Part shown: positions 38,101 through 52,136 of the stretch, piece by piece
Layout of the letters: each line of letters begins with the position of its first letter
How positions within the stretch are numbered: the first letter of the stretch is position 1
DNA from: Montifringilla adamsi
Lineage: Eukaryota > Chordata > Aves > Passeriformes > Passeridae
DNA length: 64,000 nucleotides
Reading direction: 5' to 3'
Assembly: GCA_017590115.1 (NCBI GenBank)
Contig: JAGGNK010003335.1
Coordinates: 2,108,001 to 2,172,000, forward strand
Program-made: the position numbers and the translations under genes
The notes under the pieces: model-generated
The model's input: only the letters and a program-made list of their open reading frames with translations
What the model was told of the DNA's origin: nothing
Databases searched by the model: none

Positions 38101-39742
38101 GTGCTGTGTAAGAAGATGCCAGGGAGGGTGCACAAGCTGTTTTTACTACTGAAAAAAGAACCAATAAATGTTCATCTAAATGGTGATCTCCTCACAGGAT
38201 ACACAAAGTCAAATTCAGAATCCAGACAGAGGAAATATCTCCAACTAATCCTAAGAATGACCAATCATCCTTCAAGTGGAATGAGAAGGGAGGGCAGTAG
38301 TACTGTTTTGCCCTAAAAATGAATATTCTACAGTACTTGAAGGCTGAAGATTTTGCAGGCTGGATAGGTAAGAAATTAAGATTTCTGGTTTGTAATGAGA
38401 AACCAGGCACCTGATTATTTTTTTTCTTCATTGCAGCTCATTTACTTTTCCAAAATGCACTCAATTTCCCACTTCCACCTGCTATTTAATCATATCAAAA
38501 TCATGCTTTACTTTAGAAAAGGATTATATCGGTAATTTTCAGTAAGTCCTTTCAGGGCCCTCGTGGCATTAACACCACATTCAATATTTCATTAATTGGG
38601 ACCAGGTAGTTCAGGCCATGTGGGATTTGAGGCACAGTATTTCCCTACACCAGACTTCAACTGAGAAAGCTTTCATTCTAAATAAAAAAAAGGAACCAAG
38701 TAAAATCAAGCGTGGGCAGATTCTGAGCATAAGCACTACAGAAAACTCTCTCTGAAGCACATTAATGCTGCTGAACCATCATTCAAAATCTAAACAATTA
38801 CACAGGATCAAATACGAACTCCTAATGATGCTGTTTAAGGACATACATTTTGAAGAAGCATGAAAAAACTTTCATCAGCTGTGTCTGTAAGTCTTAAGAA
38901 CAGGAGGACTGCTTTGAATTTGATTGCAAATACTGAGCTCACTTATCCCAGAAAGCAATGGATATCAAGACATGGCCTATGTGAGTCAGCTTTTCACCTC
39001 TGCTTCTGTCCCAAACAGATTTCAATCTTCAGATCTAATCAGACCATCCACTACATGTCTGTGTAAATGTTTGGCCTTCCACTGACAACTTGGGAGTGCA
39101 GTTTTGCATGGTTAAAGTAAAATTCTTTAATAAGCAGAAGGGTTTGCAAGTAACAGACCAAAACCATGTGCAGTCATAATTTCCTCATTGCTTTTCCATA
39201 TTTAAAATACCCTGCAATATATAATGTAATCTGTTAGAGGCTATAAAAGTTTTGCCACAGATGCAAACCCAGATTGGAGTAAAGCACCTTCGATTCCAGT
39301 TCCTAACCTAAACAAAAGACTTTTCATAAAAGCAAGCTATGGATATTGATCAAAAAAACTCTGTTCTGACTTGCCACACTTTTACCTTTAACACTGGATT
39401 GAAGTAAACCTAAACTATGGAAATATGGCATGAGCGTAAAAAATATACATATAATTTATATTTTAAATCAGTCCTTGTTATCTCCCTCCTTCTTCAAGTT
39501 TCGCAGCATACATATGGGTATGAATAAGCAAGGGATTTTTCACCCTTACTTCATGAACAGCAGCTTGAAAAATGTTTCCGATTAACATAAATGATACTAC
39601 ACGTACATAAGGCTGTCTTTCAAAGAGGTTTGATAATTCATAAATGAAATGTTTACACAGATGAGGTCAAGCCAAAAGGTTTGTAATATAAGTATTTAAC
39701 AGATGTAAATCTGTTCATCGCTGCTAAGGAACATGGGATGAC

Positions 39743-39774
39743 TTCAAATATTCTTTGAATATTCAAATATTCAA
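39743..39774. repeat. nested palindrome and direct repeat (TTCAAATATTC)
   Basis: TTCAAATATTC occurs at 39743-39753 and again at 39762-39772. Between and across them TTTGAATATTCAAA (39754-39767) is a perfect 14-bp palindrome. The 32-bp block can fold in more than one way. Confidence 0.7.
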
Positions 39775-40540
39775 CTTCGCTATTGAATGTACTTGAGCAA
39801 ATTGCATGAATTCTCATTCCAGTTTTTAATTACTATGCAATCTGTAAAGACAAAAAATCAAGAGTCAGATTGCTCTTTTTTTCTTTTATCAGAACAATTA
39901 ACATTAATGACATATTACTTCACAGCGCATCTACACATTCATTATTAAAATAATAAATCAAATGAAGTTTGAACAAAAGTATAACAATACCTACAGGTAC
40001 AGATGTTTACCCTTACAAATATTTCTATCAATATTTCCTTAGCCAGTGCTCATCAGGAGCTAAAGCAAGGCTTAACGAAACAAAACAAACAAAACCCCAA
40101 GCAATTTCTTTTAAAATTATTACATCTGCTGTAGCACGTTGGGTTTTTTTTCCAGATGTAATTTTCCTCTTGGACTGTATACAGTTTTACTTACATAACT
40201 AATTTTTGTGGTTTTATGAAACCATAAAATGAGGACAAGGATTTCATACCATTAAACAGACCTTGGTGGCAGTAAAGAAAGACAAGGAATTTGTTTTCAC
40301 TTGAAACTTTTAGACTCAGTCAGAATTCATGTCTCTTGCAGTCCATCCTGGTTTTTCACCTACCACAGAACAACATAACCAAATGTGATGGGGTTTTTTT
40401 TCTCTCTTAGAGTTTCAATGGCTTTAATTTCTATCTCAATCTTCAAATTAAATATTAAATCTTAAAATTAAATATCCACCCATCCACATGGAGATGCAGA
40501 CATTTAGTTATTTGGATTTATTAAAAACTACTCACACTGA

Positions 40541-40670
40541 TAACAGCATCGGGACATGCGATTTGGCAGGGTAAACATAGGTTTAACAGCCTAATTGCTC
40601 GGAATTTTGCGGATCATTATGCTAATGCCTCTGCAGCAAAGTGCTAAATCGGAATTCCCATCACAAAGAA
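40541..40670. promoter_or_regulatory. possible conserved non-coding element
   Basis: In an AT-rich, CpG-poor setting this 130 bp keeps several CpGs (in GCATCGGG, CATGCGAT, GCTCGGAA, TTGCGGAT and AATCGGAA). It also has CCTAATTGC and TTATGCTAATG, the latter close to a POU/octamer-type site. There is no repeat signature and no coding frame. Retained CpGs plus homeodomain and POU-like cores are typical of conserved developmental enhancers; the assignment is inference from composition. Confidence 0.25.
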
Positions 40671-42331
40671 TTCTCCTTGCTGACTGAGGAGGGAAAACTG
40701 GGACATCCTGGGGGGGTGGGAAGAGATTGCTCTTCAGGGACACTCCAAAGGGATTTTCAAACCCACAGGACCACAGAGTTCTGCCAAAGGGAAGAAAGCA
40801 AAGCCTGACACAAACCATCAGGAATTACAACTTTGCCTGCCCGAACCAGGGACTCAGACAATGACACTTGGCTCTACCATGGTGCTTGGGAGGAAGATGG
40901 ATTCATGGAGCTCTACAGGATACAGACATCCTCTATACAAGCAAACAACTCTGCATGTATATACAATTTTGTATTGTCCAGAGTTCAACTGGACCTTGAG
41001 CTAAACCTCATTATTTTGCTCTCCAGGTCCCACTGTACATTATGCTCCCTTAAACATATTTTCCTATGTAAACAAATGTGACCCTGATCCCGCAGGACAC
41101 CCAAATCTGCTCTGACCCCACATCCCCAGACTCAGATGTGCTACAAAACCCGGCTTGCTTGGGATACTAAGAATGTCATAGTGGCAAGATTTTGGTAAAA
41201 TAAAGGCTAAATGAGAAGTTTTCCGTGATAAATATGTATTTTGAAATAACAAATATAATTAGAAATTTTTGATCCAACAATAAACAAGGTCAAAATAAAA
41301 AAAATAAAAGCTATCAACACAGTTAGTTTGTTAGCTCCTTATGGCACTAATGTTTTCTTCAGTTTTCTGAAAAAGTTTTGTTACTGTTTCCTTGGATCCT
41401 GTGTCCACATTTAATCACCAAAAATGCACCTCTACTACACAGCAGATGTGTCATTAACTATTTCTGAAAAAAGGTGAAATAAAATCACCCAGCATAAGAA
41501 GACTGTGGAATAAGCCAACACCAGCAGATGGTGTTTATTTTGTCACTGCTTGTGTTAAAAATTGTCACCTATTTCATCAGTATCTTTAAGGTAGAAACTT
41601 CATGCAAAAAGTGGAAAAGGTGCTTTTTAGAAGCTGTCACAGAACTCCTTAAAATAAAATGTATTCTGTTTGTAGCTTCCAGTTTTTAGGAGATGGTGCA
41701 TTACACAGGAGATCGATTTATGTAAATCTGAGGTGATCGAGTGTTTTGCCAGCAGCTCAGCCCTTCATCACACAACTCTTTTGTTTCTTAAGCAAATTTC
41801 AAATCCTTTATTTCCAATACTGCTGCTGCTCAGACAAATTCTGTAACATTGCTCTAGAAGAGGCACCTGGTAGAATGTCAGCTTGTTTTCTTCTAGGCCT
41901 CTTTCTTCAGCAAGAGTTTTACTTCTCCTTTAGGACTGCCTATATTTTTGCTATTTTATTTTATCACACACTTTTGCCTCTGTGGTTTGCATTTTCTAGC
42001 TGACAGTTTCTTAACAAAACTGTTGCATGAAGAGTAATTGGCTGTTTAAAGAAATCACTGCTAAAATCCCACAATAAACCCAGGTCTTGCTTGTGTTGTT
42101 TTGAAAGAACACCTACTAGAATTTGAACCTAAAAATCCCCTGTTAGTGCCCTGCAATATGTTTGATTGACTCAACCCTTTCTCCCTCACTGTCAAGCCTT
42201 CTACTGCACCCCAGTTCAGGGTGGCTTGCACACACGGTACCAGGAGCTGACCCCTTTGCCTTTGTCACTTAATGAGGCCTTTCAGTGTCCTCTTCACATC
42301 ATACCCCAAGCAGCACACTTTTACATTTCTT

Positions 42332-42374
42332 TATATATATATGCATGTATATACACACATACACACCTATATAC
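42332..42374. repeat. TA/CA-rich simple sequence
   Basis: A TATATATATATGCATG run passes into a TATATACACACATACACAC stretch. Mixed dinucleotide repeat with interruptions. Confidence 0.8.
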
Positions 42375-45190
42375 TCAACATCATACTTCTGGAATGCTTA
42401 AAAACCATTAATTGTTTCGATAAATAGCTGGAATTTTGTTCCATTATTTTATAGCTCTGAAAAGAAACCAATTTGAGATTTTGGGGATGGTTGGGGTGGG
42501 TTGTTTGTTGTAGTTTTTTAAATCTACTAAAAATTCCTCTTCCAGAAAAGGGGTACTCAGAAATGGTGAGATTTAGGACTACTCCAAATACTAGTGAGGG
42601 GAGATTTTTTTCTGTAAGACAATTTTATTCTCTTTCCTTCCAGAGCCAGATCACACATCTGACAACAATCCTTCTGCCTGTATTTCTGAACCACTGACCA
42701 TTCTAACACCCATGTTCAGCACTTCATCTCCTTTTTTGTGGCTGCACCAGTGGCATCTACGACCTTGGCAAAGCAAAGGCAGAGCAGATCAAGAAACTCA
42801 TCATTTTATTAGAGCACTGCAAAGCAATCCATTCTCTAGATGAGCACACATGAGAACTGGGTACCTTTGAAATGCAAAGTCTGAGGGCTCTTCTTATGGT
42901 GAGACAAAGAGTCCTCTTCTGTTGACACAACACTGAAAGCTCTGCAACACTATTTGGATGCATTCTCAGCCAGCTGAGGCTTTAAACCAAGGTTAGTGCC
43001 ATCTGTCTGGCTTTGGCAGCATCCAGATTGATGTAGAAAATCCTATGGCACTGTTTAAAAGGAGCAGAGATGAAGCTTGCTTTTGGTCAAGTCCCTGGAA
43101 TTATTAACATCAAAGATTTGGCTGATATTGCCAGGCAGCACATCTGGGTCAGCAAACTCACTGCACCTTTCCCACCATATTTAGAGCTTTCAACAAACTA
43201 CTTCACTACTAAGATCAGATTTAGCATGTCCAGGAAATTAGACTCATAAAAGTAATAAAAGGTACTGCTTTCCTATTGCTTGTCTCAGTTCAATTATTTT
43301 CTTAAATGCATGTTAAATCAAGCCCATAGCAAGCATCAAGTATTTTTGAGTTGTGATATAGCTATTAGTACATTTTCACACTCTTCTTAATTTCTAGAAC
43401 CCTGAACAAACACAGTACCAAAACCTGAAAGCAATATATCAATCAAATTTGTTTGAATTGGGAAGAGTATCAGGTTGCAAGGAAAAATAAGCAAACCAAA
43501 GAGAAACAGTATTTTGTTTCTATAAAAGCCTCAAAGCTTCAAATTGTTCACTTGGATGCAATTTGTTAGGCAAAACCTTTCTGTGATCCTGGAAAATGCA
43601 TTCAAGCATTATTCTTTGAGATTTAGTACAGCCTAAATAGAATAACCCACTCATTTCACCTGTTCCAAAATCCTCCTGCAACACCAATAATCATGAATGC
43701 TTCAGAAATGCAGAGATAGGTACAGGATCATTTCTGTTCTTTATTAATTTCATCTTTATTACCAACCATACACACACCACCTTAGGCAGTTTTTAGCACT
43801 GTACATCAACACTATGGAAATTTAATTACTCTACCAAAAGCTCTGGCTCCCACTCTTCTAAGAAGCATGGAAACACAACAAACAGTCCTGATCTGCTGTT
43901 TGAAAACACCCTGAACACTCATGGGCTGCACTGACTAGGAAATGGTCACAGATGCTCAGTTCTTTCCAGAACCTGATTTAAGAAACCATTCCAGTATTTG
44001 CCCAGACAACTGTTTGAGATTCAAAGAATAATGCCATTCACTAGTTTTTACCAAAAAAATCAAAGAATTATGGAAAGAAGTACATCAGGAAATGAGGGTG
44101 GTGAGAAAACCTCAGTTTATGTCTCATTTGAATATTAAGCAAGCAGAGTATTTATTATTCCTGGTTAGGGCCCTCATCTTGCAAAGCATTTACTTAAGTG
44201 CTTAAAAAAAGAGCCCAAACAGAAAAACATCTTTCATGTATGTACTAGGTCAGAGGTGCAGTGGAAGAAAAGAATGAAATAACAAAATCCATCTTTCATC
44301 TCTTTAGGCAATCAAACACAAGACAAATTTTGCCAAGTCAAGGAAAAAGGGCTTTATCAAAACCAGCTGATACTATAGTTAGTGTACATATCCAATTAAT
44401 GAAAATAATTCTTGAATTCAAGAAATATCAAGAGGAAGATGTCACCGAATCTTTATCTTTGTACTAAAATTCCTTGAGATGTCTTTTGATTTATATTATA
44501 CAGCCTGGCAACTTTTCCTTTTTCTAAAAAAGTGCATTGCAGGTTTTTTTCCCCAAACATCCTCTTCCTCCCAGAGGAGTTTTACTCTTAGGGAAGCAAA
44601 ATGTGCGTGTGAGTGGGGAACAGTGCTACTTCAAAACCCCCTGGCTAGCAATGCACAGTTCCCTACAAACCCACAAAAACCAACACAACTCCCTGATTTG
44701 CACAGCCCCTAAGATACAAAACTTTAGGGGCACATCAAGTGTGGCTGTCTGAATCCAATCCTCTTAGAACAAAAGAATTCAAATCAAGACTGAAGATGAA
44801 CAGTCATCTCTAAATCTTTCACTCAAAAGGCTGACAGAACAATCTCTGAAGAAACTTGTGTCCCATGCAAACCTTTACCAATGGAATACAACATAGGCAA
44901 TTGCCTTGGGAAAATACAGGTGCAGGTACCATTTTGGTTTAGAATTATGCCTGTGGCTACCCAGAGCTGGCAGCTCTTCCATGTTTTAGCTCTCCTCCTC
45001 TCATGGAATGAGCCCCACGCCATGAAGCATGATCAGCTCAGGGAAAATAGCTCCTTCATCACCCAACCCAGTCTCCCAAAGAAAAACCCCTGAATTAGCT
45101 CAATCCAACCAGGAAGGTCACACTCAACAATGAGATAGAAATGAGTAGTAGAGATCAGGTTTATTCAACAGAATAGAAACACCCAGGAAG

Positions 45191-45206
45191 AAAAAAAAAA
45201 AAAAAA
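45191..45206. repeat. poly-A tract (16 A)
   Basis: Sixteen uninterrupted A after GGAAG. No retroposon body was recognised upstream. Confidence 0.85.
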
Positions 45207-46125
45207 CAACCACCAAAATACCACAACACATAATAAGCAGAACATACACAGAACAAGATTAAGCATTGCACAACACACAAGTTCTAAACTAGGTTCTAAG
45301 TTTACAAGGAATACAGTTTAAGCAAAATAAAAACCTTACGTATTAGAGAGTTCTTTGTCTCAGCCAGCTGCTGCCAGCTTGTCTGTCTGTCTTTCAATTT
45401 CTCAGAAAGGTGTGTGTGAAAATCTAAATGAAATAAAACAAATAACATTTTAGAGATGGCTCTTCTCCTTCTTTGGTTCCATTCCATTCATCTTTGGTAC
45501 AACACAGCCAATAGAATGTTTCACCTCCTCCCACCCAAAGCATTCCTCAATAGTCAGTAAAATACATTACTCTTCATTATCTAGAGATTAAGAATTATTT
45601 TATCTTGTTATCAATGACATAAAAAGGCAGATTGAGTAGCAGTAGTTTGGTGCAATCTTACTTTGCAGGCAGTCCATATACCCAATGTCAGCATCATACA
45701 CCACAAAAATACCTGAGTTCATAAAAATCTCTCTAAAATCTCTTTGGGTAGAACTTTACCCAAAGGCCAGCAGAGTTTCCATGCAGGCTGTAGAGGAGGT
45801 GCTTAAGCTCATACTCACTTATTTTCAGTGTACTATCCATTACTCCTATAGTCAAATCTATATCATTACATTCTTTTAAAAGATAATTTTTGTTCCCTAA
45901 AAACAGACTCCTAAGATAAATTTGGAAAATGGACACTTTCAGCTGTAATAATAATATCTTACAAGTTTATTGCAGCAGTATAATGACATTTACATTGACT
46001 CAACATAATCAAGCTCATTTTGCTGGGAACCAGTAAAACTCTACTGCTGCAAGGAGATTATTTTTTTCTTTTCTCTCTCATAAAAATTTTCCATCTTTAA
46101 GAAAACAATATTAATACATGCATGC

Positions 46126-46141
46126 AAAAAAAAAAAAAAAA
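46126..46141. repeat. poly-A tract (16 A)
   Basis: Sixteen uninterrupted A after the palindromic CATGCATG. No linked element recognised. Confidence 0.85.
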
Positions 46142-46950
46142 GACCTTTACTTTTGAATTTACTCTCTCTAAGACTAAAAAAAAGGAATTAAAATAATCCT
46201 GGATTTTGAAACCATGACATAATGAGGGAGTCCTCTTACATCTGAAAAGCTCAAAATCAATTGAGAAGCATTATTAAATTTCATAATAACATTAGGAAAA
46301 TTTTCAGATGCAGTAAACAGGAAATAGAAAACCTATTTTTATTTATTTACATGATTTTCCTTGCAAAAATCAGCAAGACAAGAAGACCAGTAATTAATGT
46401 ATGGTCACTGGAACTCTTGTTTTTCACTGTCTGTAAGTTTGCACTGGAAAATAATTTTACTTGGTGCATCTCACATTCAAATCCTTCATATTTATAAGAT
46501 AATAATTTAATCTTTCACCCAACACTTAAACAAATCAACAGTGCAAATATGTTCTGTAAACAAAGCAATTTATTATATACAAAGGCAAAAGGCAACACAT
46601 TGACACAAATAAGAAAGAGCTGACCAAAACAATAGAGAACAAACCATTTTGCACGCTAGACAACAAATTAGCTATTTGTTAGGAGTAAAAATGCTTTGCT
46701 TCATGTGGAATAATGTGAAAGAATGACAGCTCCTGAGTCTTACATCTCTGGCTTGGGGGGAAAGGAATTTCAAGGGACAAGTGACAAACAATAAAAACCA
46801 GGCAGAATTTACTGAACTGGCTCAATGTCTCCCTGCCATACATGAAGTTAAATTTTGCTTAGGTACAACTATAAGAGATTTTTGGGTACTTTGGCTCACA
46901 TCTTAGTTCAGCTTTACTTTTATGGTACAGACTTCTGATTTAAAAACAAG

Positions 46951-46966
46951 AAAAAAAAAAAAAAAA
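46951..46966. repeat. poly-A tract (16 A)
   Basis: Sixteen uninterrupted A following AAAAACAAG. No linked element recognised. Confidence 0.85.
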
Positions 46967-49900
46967 GAGATTTTCAGGAACACTTATTGAGAAAGAGAAT
47001 TCAAAGAACAATATCCAAGTCAAGCAAAGAAATCAGAAGGGCAGAGCACTCTGGATATCAATGTAAAAAAGCTGGTAAATAAAAAAGTATTGCAAATGTC
47101 TTGTTTTGGTATTACCAGCAATTTTCCCCCAAAACCAAATACTAAAAGTTGGTATTATGTTCACGCTTTAAAAACGGGAGAAATATAACTAAACACATGC
47201 ATATGCAGGAATATATCAAAGAGGAAGTAAAGGAATTACTGTTTCACTAAGCTTTTTTCCTTTTCTCTTTCTATGTGAAAATAGAACCAAACTCTTAAAT
47301 ACAGTGCAACTCTTCTGCAGTACTTACAGCTAAATTAAACCATTTTAGTAGTTTGCAATTATTCTATTTCTGTTATGTCCCTTCCATAATATGAAAAGTT
47401 TCGAAATCTTTAATGTCTCTATTTCTGTTTTAATACAAGCTTTAGCTTTTATTTCTCTTTTATGAGGAAAACCAGAATTAATCCATCAACAATTAATCTA
47501 TTGACATTTTATCACATTACCCTTTACGCTTGTGTATGTTACTGAATGTGCTATTTTCTCTTTTGCCTCTCTGTGGCCATCTTGGGATATTTTATTCTTA
47601 CAAAGGACACAGATGAGGACAATAAACTGCTCACCCAAGGAAGCTGAACCATCCCACTTTTTATGGGAAGCACCTAAAACTAATAGCTAAATCTCAAGTT
47701 GCCAAACACTGTTTCTCCAAAAAATTAAAAAAATAGTAATAATTTTGTCACCAATGCCCAAAGGAAAGAATATTTCAATGTTAAGACACTTTAAAATAGT
47801 GTCATCTGAAGGGAAGTCTCTGTGGGTATTACCTTCCTTTGACACTCACAGGGAGTTAAACCTAATTGCATTTAGGGTTATCTCTAGCAGCTACACTTGG
47901 AATCAACCATCCTCAGGAGGACTATTCTTCTAACTAATCTACTTATTAGGCTTTTATTCAGATTTAGTACAGCCTTTTATAAAAAAACATCTTGAAGGGA
48001 CGGTAATGGATTTTGCAATTATCAGAAAGGAAAGAGCAGACTATGACCTACAATCTTTGGCCTTACAAAAAATTAGGAAAAGAAAATCTTTTGTAAGTAA
48101 ATCTTTAGAACATTAAGTTAATTTTAGTCCCTATAGACACCACAGCTATATCTGGAAATGTAAAACCTGTGTGAATTTCCTGTGCTCCTCCTATACATTC
48201 CCTTGAAATTACAACCCCTCCCACAGTAACTGGCAGGGAGAAAGAAACCTGTTTTCTGTCCTTGCCTTTCAAAGATGAGTGAGCAGCAGTTTTTGGTTTG
48301 CTGTCTCAAGCCCCATCAAAATCCAATGTTGACACAGGTGATTTTAGACACCAGTGCCAATCCTAGCAGCACCATTAGAAAACTGAGAAAACAGCCACTG
48401 AAATTCCTGACCTGCCCTCCCATGAGGAATATGGAGTTTGGACCAGCTCTTTGCCTTCTGCATATTTTAAATATTTCTCTAAATTCCGTACCACAACTGG
48501 GAGGCACCTCTGGACACCAGCAGCCAGAGGCTCTGTTCCTCAGGATCTCAGTGCAGAGTGCACCTGGCCTCACAGGACATGTGTTTATCCCAGGAAAGAG
48601 GTTGTCAAATATCCAAATATCCTCTTGTTTTTAGTTCTAGTCCCTCTTTTGAGCTGTCCCAGCAGCTACTCACAGCAATCCAGGAGCAAGCATCACTCCT
48701 CTCCCCTCATCCCCAGTTGTTTTCTTCCTTTGAAATTCTTCCCTTCATGGTTTAAACAGATACTTGTTGTTATGTACTACAAATTCCCAATCTTATTAGC
48801 TCACAGGTATTCTGGCATTTTGCTGTTTAGCATTTTCCAACTGGCACCACTAAAAACTGGGTAACCAATCAAGTAAGATGTGCTCCACCCTGTAAGATGA
48901 CAGCACATTGTTTATGGTTGGGCTGTTTGGGGGTTTTTGTATGTATGAAAGCTTTCTTACATTTTGTGAGAGTTGCTTCCTCCACCCATAAGTCTTATGT
49001 CTCTCAGTCAACACTGAGCTAAAAAATGACTGTGGAACATTAAATATGACCTGAGCCTAAATATCCTCCTAAGCTCTGTTCTCATTTTTCCTCTTCTATT
49101 TATCAAAGTGGCATAACCCAATTTTTACCAGTAATATACAATAAAAAGCTGGTTTATTTTTATAAAGTAGCACTTCAGACACCTTGAAAAAAGCCTTACA
49201 AATAAATAGCCTGAATTTCTCAAGCTGCTTTCCCTCCCTCCCTATATTTACACAAGAACATCTAGTAATAAACCCTTGCTCCTTTCCTGTCACACCTGTG
49301 CGGCTGAGACTTGTCCCAGATATCTCTGATTTCCTTTCTACTGACCACTTTCTGTCAGCAGAAGTTTCTCCTCTGCTGGTATCTCAGTGCATTTTCATTG
49401 TTATTTGCTCAATGATTATTGCTCATCATTATGATGAGTGAGGAACAGGAGAAAGCCCATAGCAACTGACAGACTCTCTCAGTACCAGACAGGTCAATGC
49501 TCCACTCTGCCCTCAAAAAAACCAGGATTTTTTCCCTATCACATTCTACCCTAATACTTCAGACCATGCCTGGTGGGCAGATAGGACTCACCCAGTACTC
49601 AACCTCTATGCACACCACCTCCAGTTAGAAAAAAAACCCCCAGTAATACAAAAGTCGTGCACAAAGGTATGGGAATAAGAGCTGTTCTGCAACAAAAAGG
49701 CCACACAATTTTTCTTTTCCCATATTGTCTTGACAGAATTACTCTCTGCTGTATTACTCCATTACGTTCTATTGCACATTTCATATCCAATGTGTTGTTT
49801 GATCTTTTCCAAAAGTTGTGTTCGGTTGTCTCTCCTCCAAAGTGCATTCAACAACTCAATTAGGCTTAAAAAGCTTTACCTTCAGCATGTATTGGCAGCT

Positions 49901-51992
49901 CTCAAGCACAATTATTCTCCCATGCAAAACACCCACAAGACATATTTAAGAGTATACTTCCACAAAATAATATGTTAACACACACTCAATGTTCCTGCAG
50001 AATTGACAAACACTACAAAGGAAAATGCTCCAATGCAGTTCAAGGATATCTGAAAGCATATTTTAGTTCAGTGAACTCCACAGCAAATACACCATTTTCT
50101 CTCTCCTCAGCCTAAAGGTAAGGTTATAAAATGGGAGTCAGAAGAAGCTTTTACTTGCATTGCAATTTAAAACTTCCTAAATGTTATCAGTATGACCAGC
50201 AACAGACCAACTGTACAAGGAGCTGGGTTTCTAAGGGTACTATCCATGCCTTTTACAGAGAATAAGGCAAGTATTTAGCTATACTAGAGACAACAACACA
50301 GAAAATAAAATTAAAAATACTTACATTTTTTTGTTTTCATTTCCTATGGAGTACTAAAAGCATTGGGATGTCTTTCTACCATAAAAATCACAGTGATATG
50401 CATAATTCAGATCAGCACTTAAAATGCAGAGATGTGTCCATTTCTTTGTGTAGAAGACTGTTATAACTATGAAGTCAAAGTTAACTGAACCTAAATTTCA
50501 AGTAATTTATTTAAGTCAAATTAAATGATTTCTATTAGTCTTATCTCCCAAAAGAATTAAATACAGCCTATTAAGTCCAAATGATTATGTCTACATAGGA
50601 GTGTCAATCAATTTCACAATATCACATTAAGATCATGCCACTATGTATCTGGTAATTTTGATAAATCTTCTCAAATTTCCCTGAAGAGCCAAGCCCTAAT
50701 GTCTAAAATATTCATAACTGCCTCCTAATTCAACATGGTCATTGACTCACACAAAAAGTAAAACTCTAATTGAAACTTCCCAACATTTCCTCCTTCTGGT
50801 TTTACTTTGCCTTTTGAAGTAAAGGTCAATTCAACAACGATTACTTCATGCTGTTAGGAACGGTTGAGTAGCCCCATCCAGACCAATGACTCAGTTACCA
50901 GTCATGATTTAATAATTATAGAGATATAAGTCACAATTCTCATGGGAATAATTTATTAAAAATTAAGAAAAGCTACAAGTAGCAACTGAAGGTTCTCCAT
51001 GGTTGCTTTCTCTTTCTTTAAAACCTTTTCCATGCAAGCCTCTCACAAATAACACTTAACTCTGTGCCAATGACTATGTTTTTAGATCAAAAACTTAACA
51101 CCTGGAAAGATCAGTAACTCTACTGTTAAAAACAAAATTAAGCCACTAAACTGGTTATCCTTTCACAAATCTGGTGACAAAATTCACATGAATGAAATTT
51201 TACAACAGAAGCTGTCAGGTACAAAGTTTAAAATGTAGAGCAGACCACAAGCACTGTACTAAAACCACTCAACACTTCTTTTAAGGCACCCACTGCCTTT
51301 TCTCCTCACTTTTGGCACCACACAAAACTGCATAAATAATTTTTATCAAGAACATTAAAATCAGTTTAAATCCTAGAAGTAATTCCATAAAAATAATTTT
51401 TCTCCTTATTTTCTCCTTATTTTTCAGCTTGAAGTTGTAAAGGGAGGATAAATCAATCAGTAAAAGTTTTCTGACCATTTATATTATAGAATTAGGGAAA
51501 AACTAAAGGTAGCTGATCTTGATTTCCTCCAACAACCAGAATATTCCACAGACACTACAACATCCTGTCTGCCTCTAACACTGTAGCTCATTGCTCATTT
51601 AAAACCAAGGAAGCTCCTAAAAATACAAAGAAAGTGATTGAGATGAGTGTTCTAGCAATAGCACTGCCTCACAAAACAAAACAAAGCTCTTGAAGTAATA
51701 ACTTCAGCACCTGTCTTCCTCATTATTCATTTATGTTCTTCACTGTTACGAATTATTGTTTGTCTTTAAATTGCTATGGCAAGTTAATTAACTGATGAGC
51801 CTCAACCACCTTTAAACGTACTTTTACTTACTGATCTCTCTTGTCTTTCTACAGCAAGTTCTACTAGTGAAAAAAAAATCAAATTACAGTTTTCAAGTAA
51901 TTTAGTTGGTAAGGTCTTATTTGTCATCTGTGCCTGTAAACAATTTTGAAGAACTAAGAACTGACAAACAACTCTCAAGAAGAGAAGCTTAA

Positions 51993-52136
51993 TGCTTCAC
52001 TGTGCTTTTTGCTGGGGAAAAAGATGTGAAGAACAAGATTTCTGTCTCAAACTTCACCAAATATCTGTTCAGCCTCTATAATGAGATCACCTATAGCTTT
52101 GAAACAAAACTATTCTCAGGACTCTTTGATAAAAAT
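51993..52136 (+). other. exon-like open frame ending at a GTAAGT donor (unrecognised)
   Basis: The frame opens after TAA at 51990-51992 and reads about 48 codons. It includes FAGEKDVKNKISVSNF and SFETKLFSGLFDKN and ends at AAT followed directly by GTAAGT at 52137-52142, a consensus splice donor. The reading is balanced in charged and hydrophobic residues, unlike most chance frames nearby. Against it, no strong 3' splice acceptor precedes it; the nearest AG candidates lack a good pyrimidine tract. I do not recognise the family. It may be a real internal exon of a gene whose other exons lie outside the window, a fragment of a retrocopy, or chance. Confidence 0.2.

Larger units (their letters stand above)
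33476..40540. other. AT-rich non-coding block
   Basis: No gene recognised. A/C-rich low-complexity tracts lie at 34798-34865 and 35107-35180. GC-richer islands lie at about 35460-35610 and 36170-36300. Open frames stay below 100 codons and show no domain. A palindrome-rich spot at 39743-39774 is listed separately. Confidence 0.55.
40671..51992. other. AT-rich non-coding block
   Basis: No gene recognised. The longest open frames are 119 codons at 48275-48634 (+, ATG start) and 137 codons at 48451-48864 (+, TTG start). They overlap each other and an 85-codon minus frame, and none shows a domain. Poly-A tracts and a TA/CA repeat are listed separately. A GTCTGTCTGTCTT stretch lies near 45380. 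Confidence 0.55.

Noticed and set aside
48275..48864. Overlapping 119- and 137-codon plus-strand frames as a gene
   Set aside because: They overlap each other and a minus-strand frame, show no domain or splice structure, and the longer one lacks an ATG start. GC-richer composition explains them.
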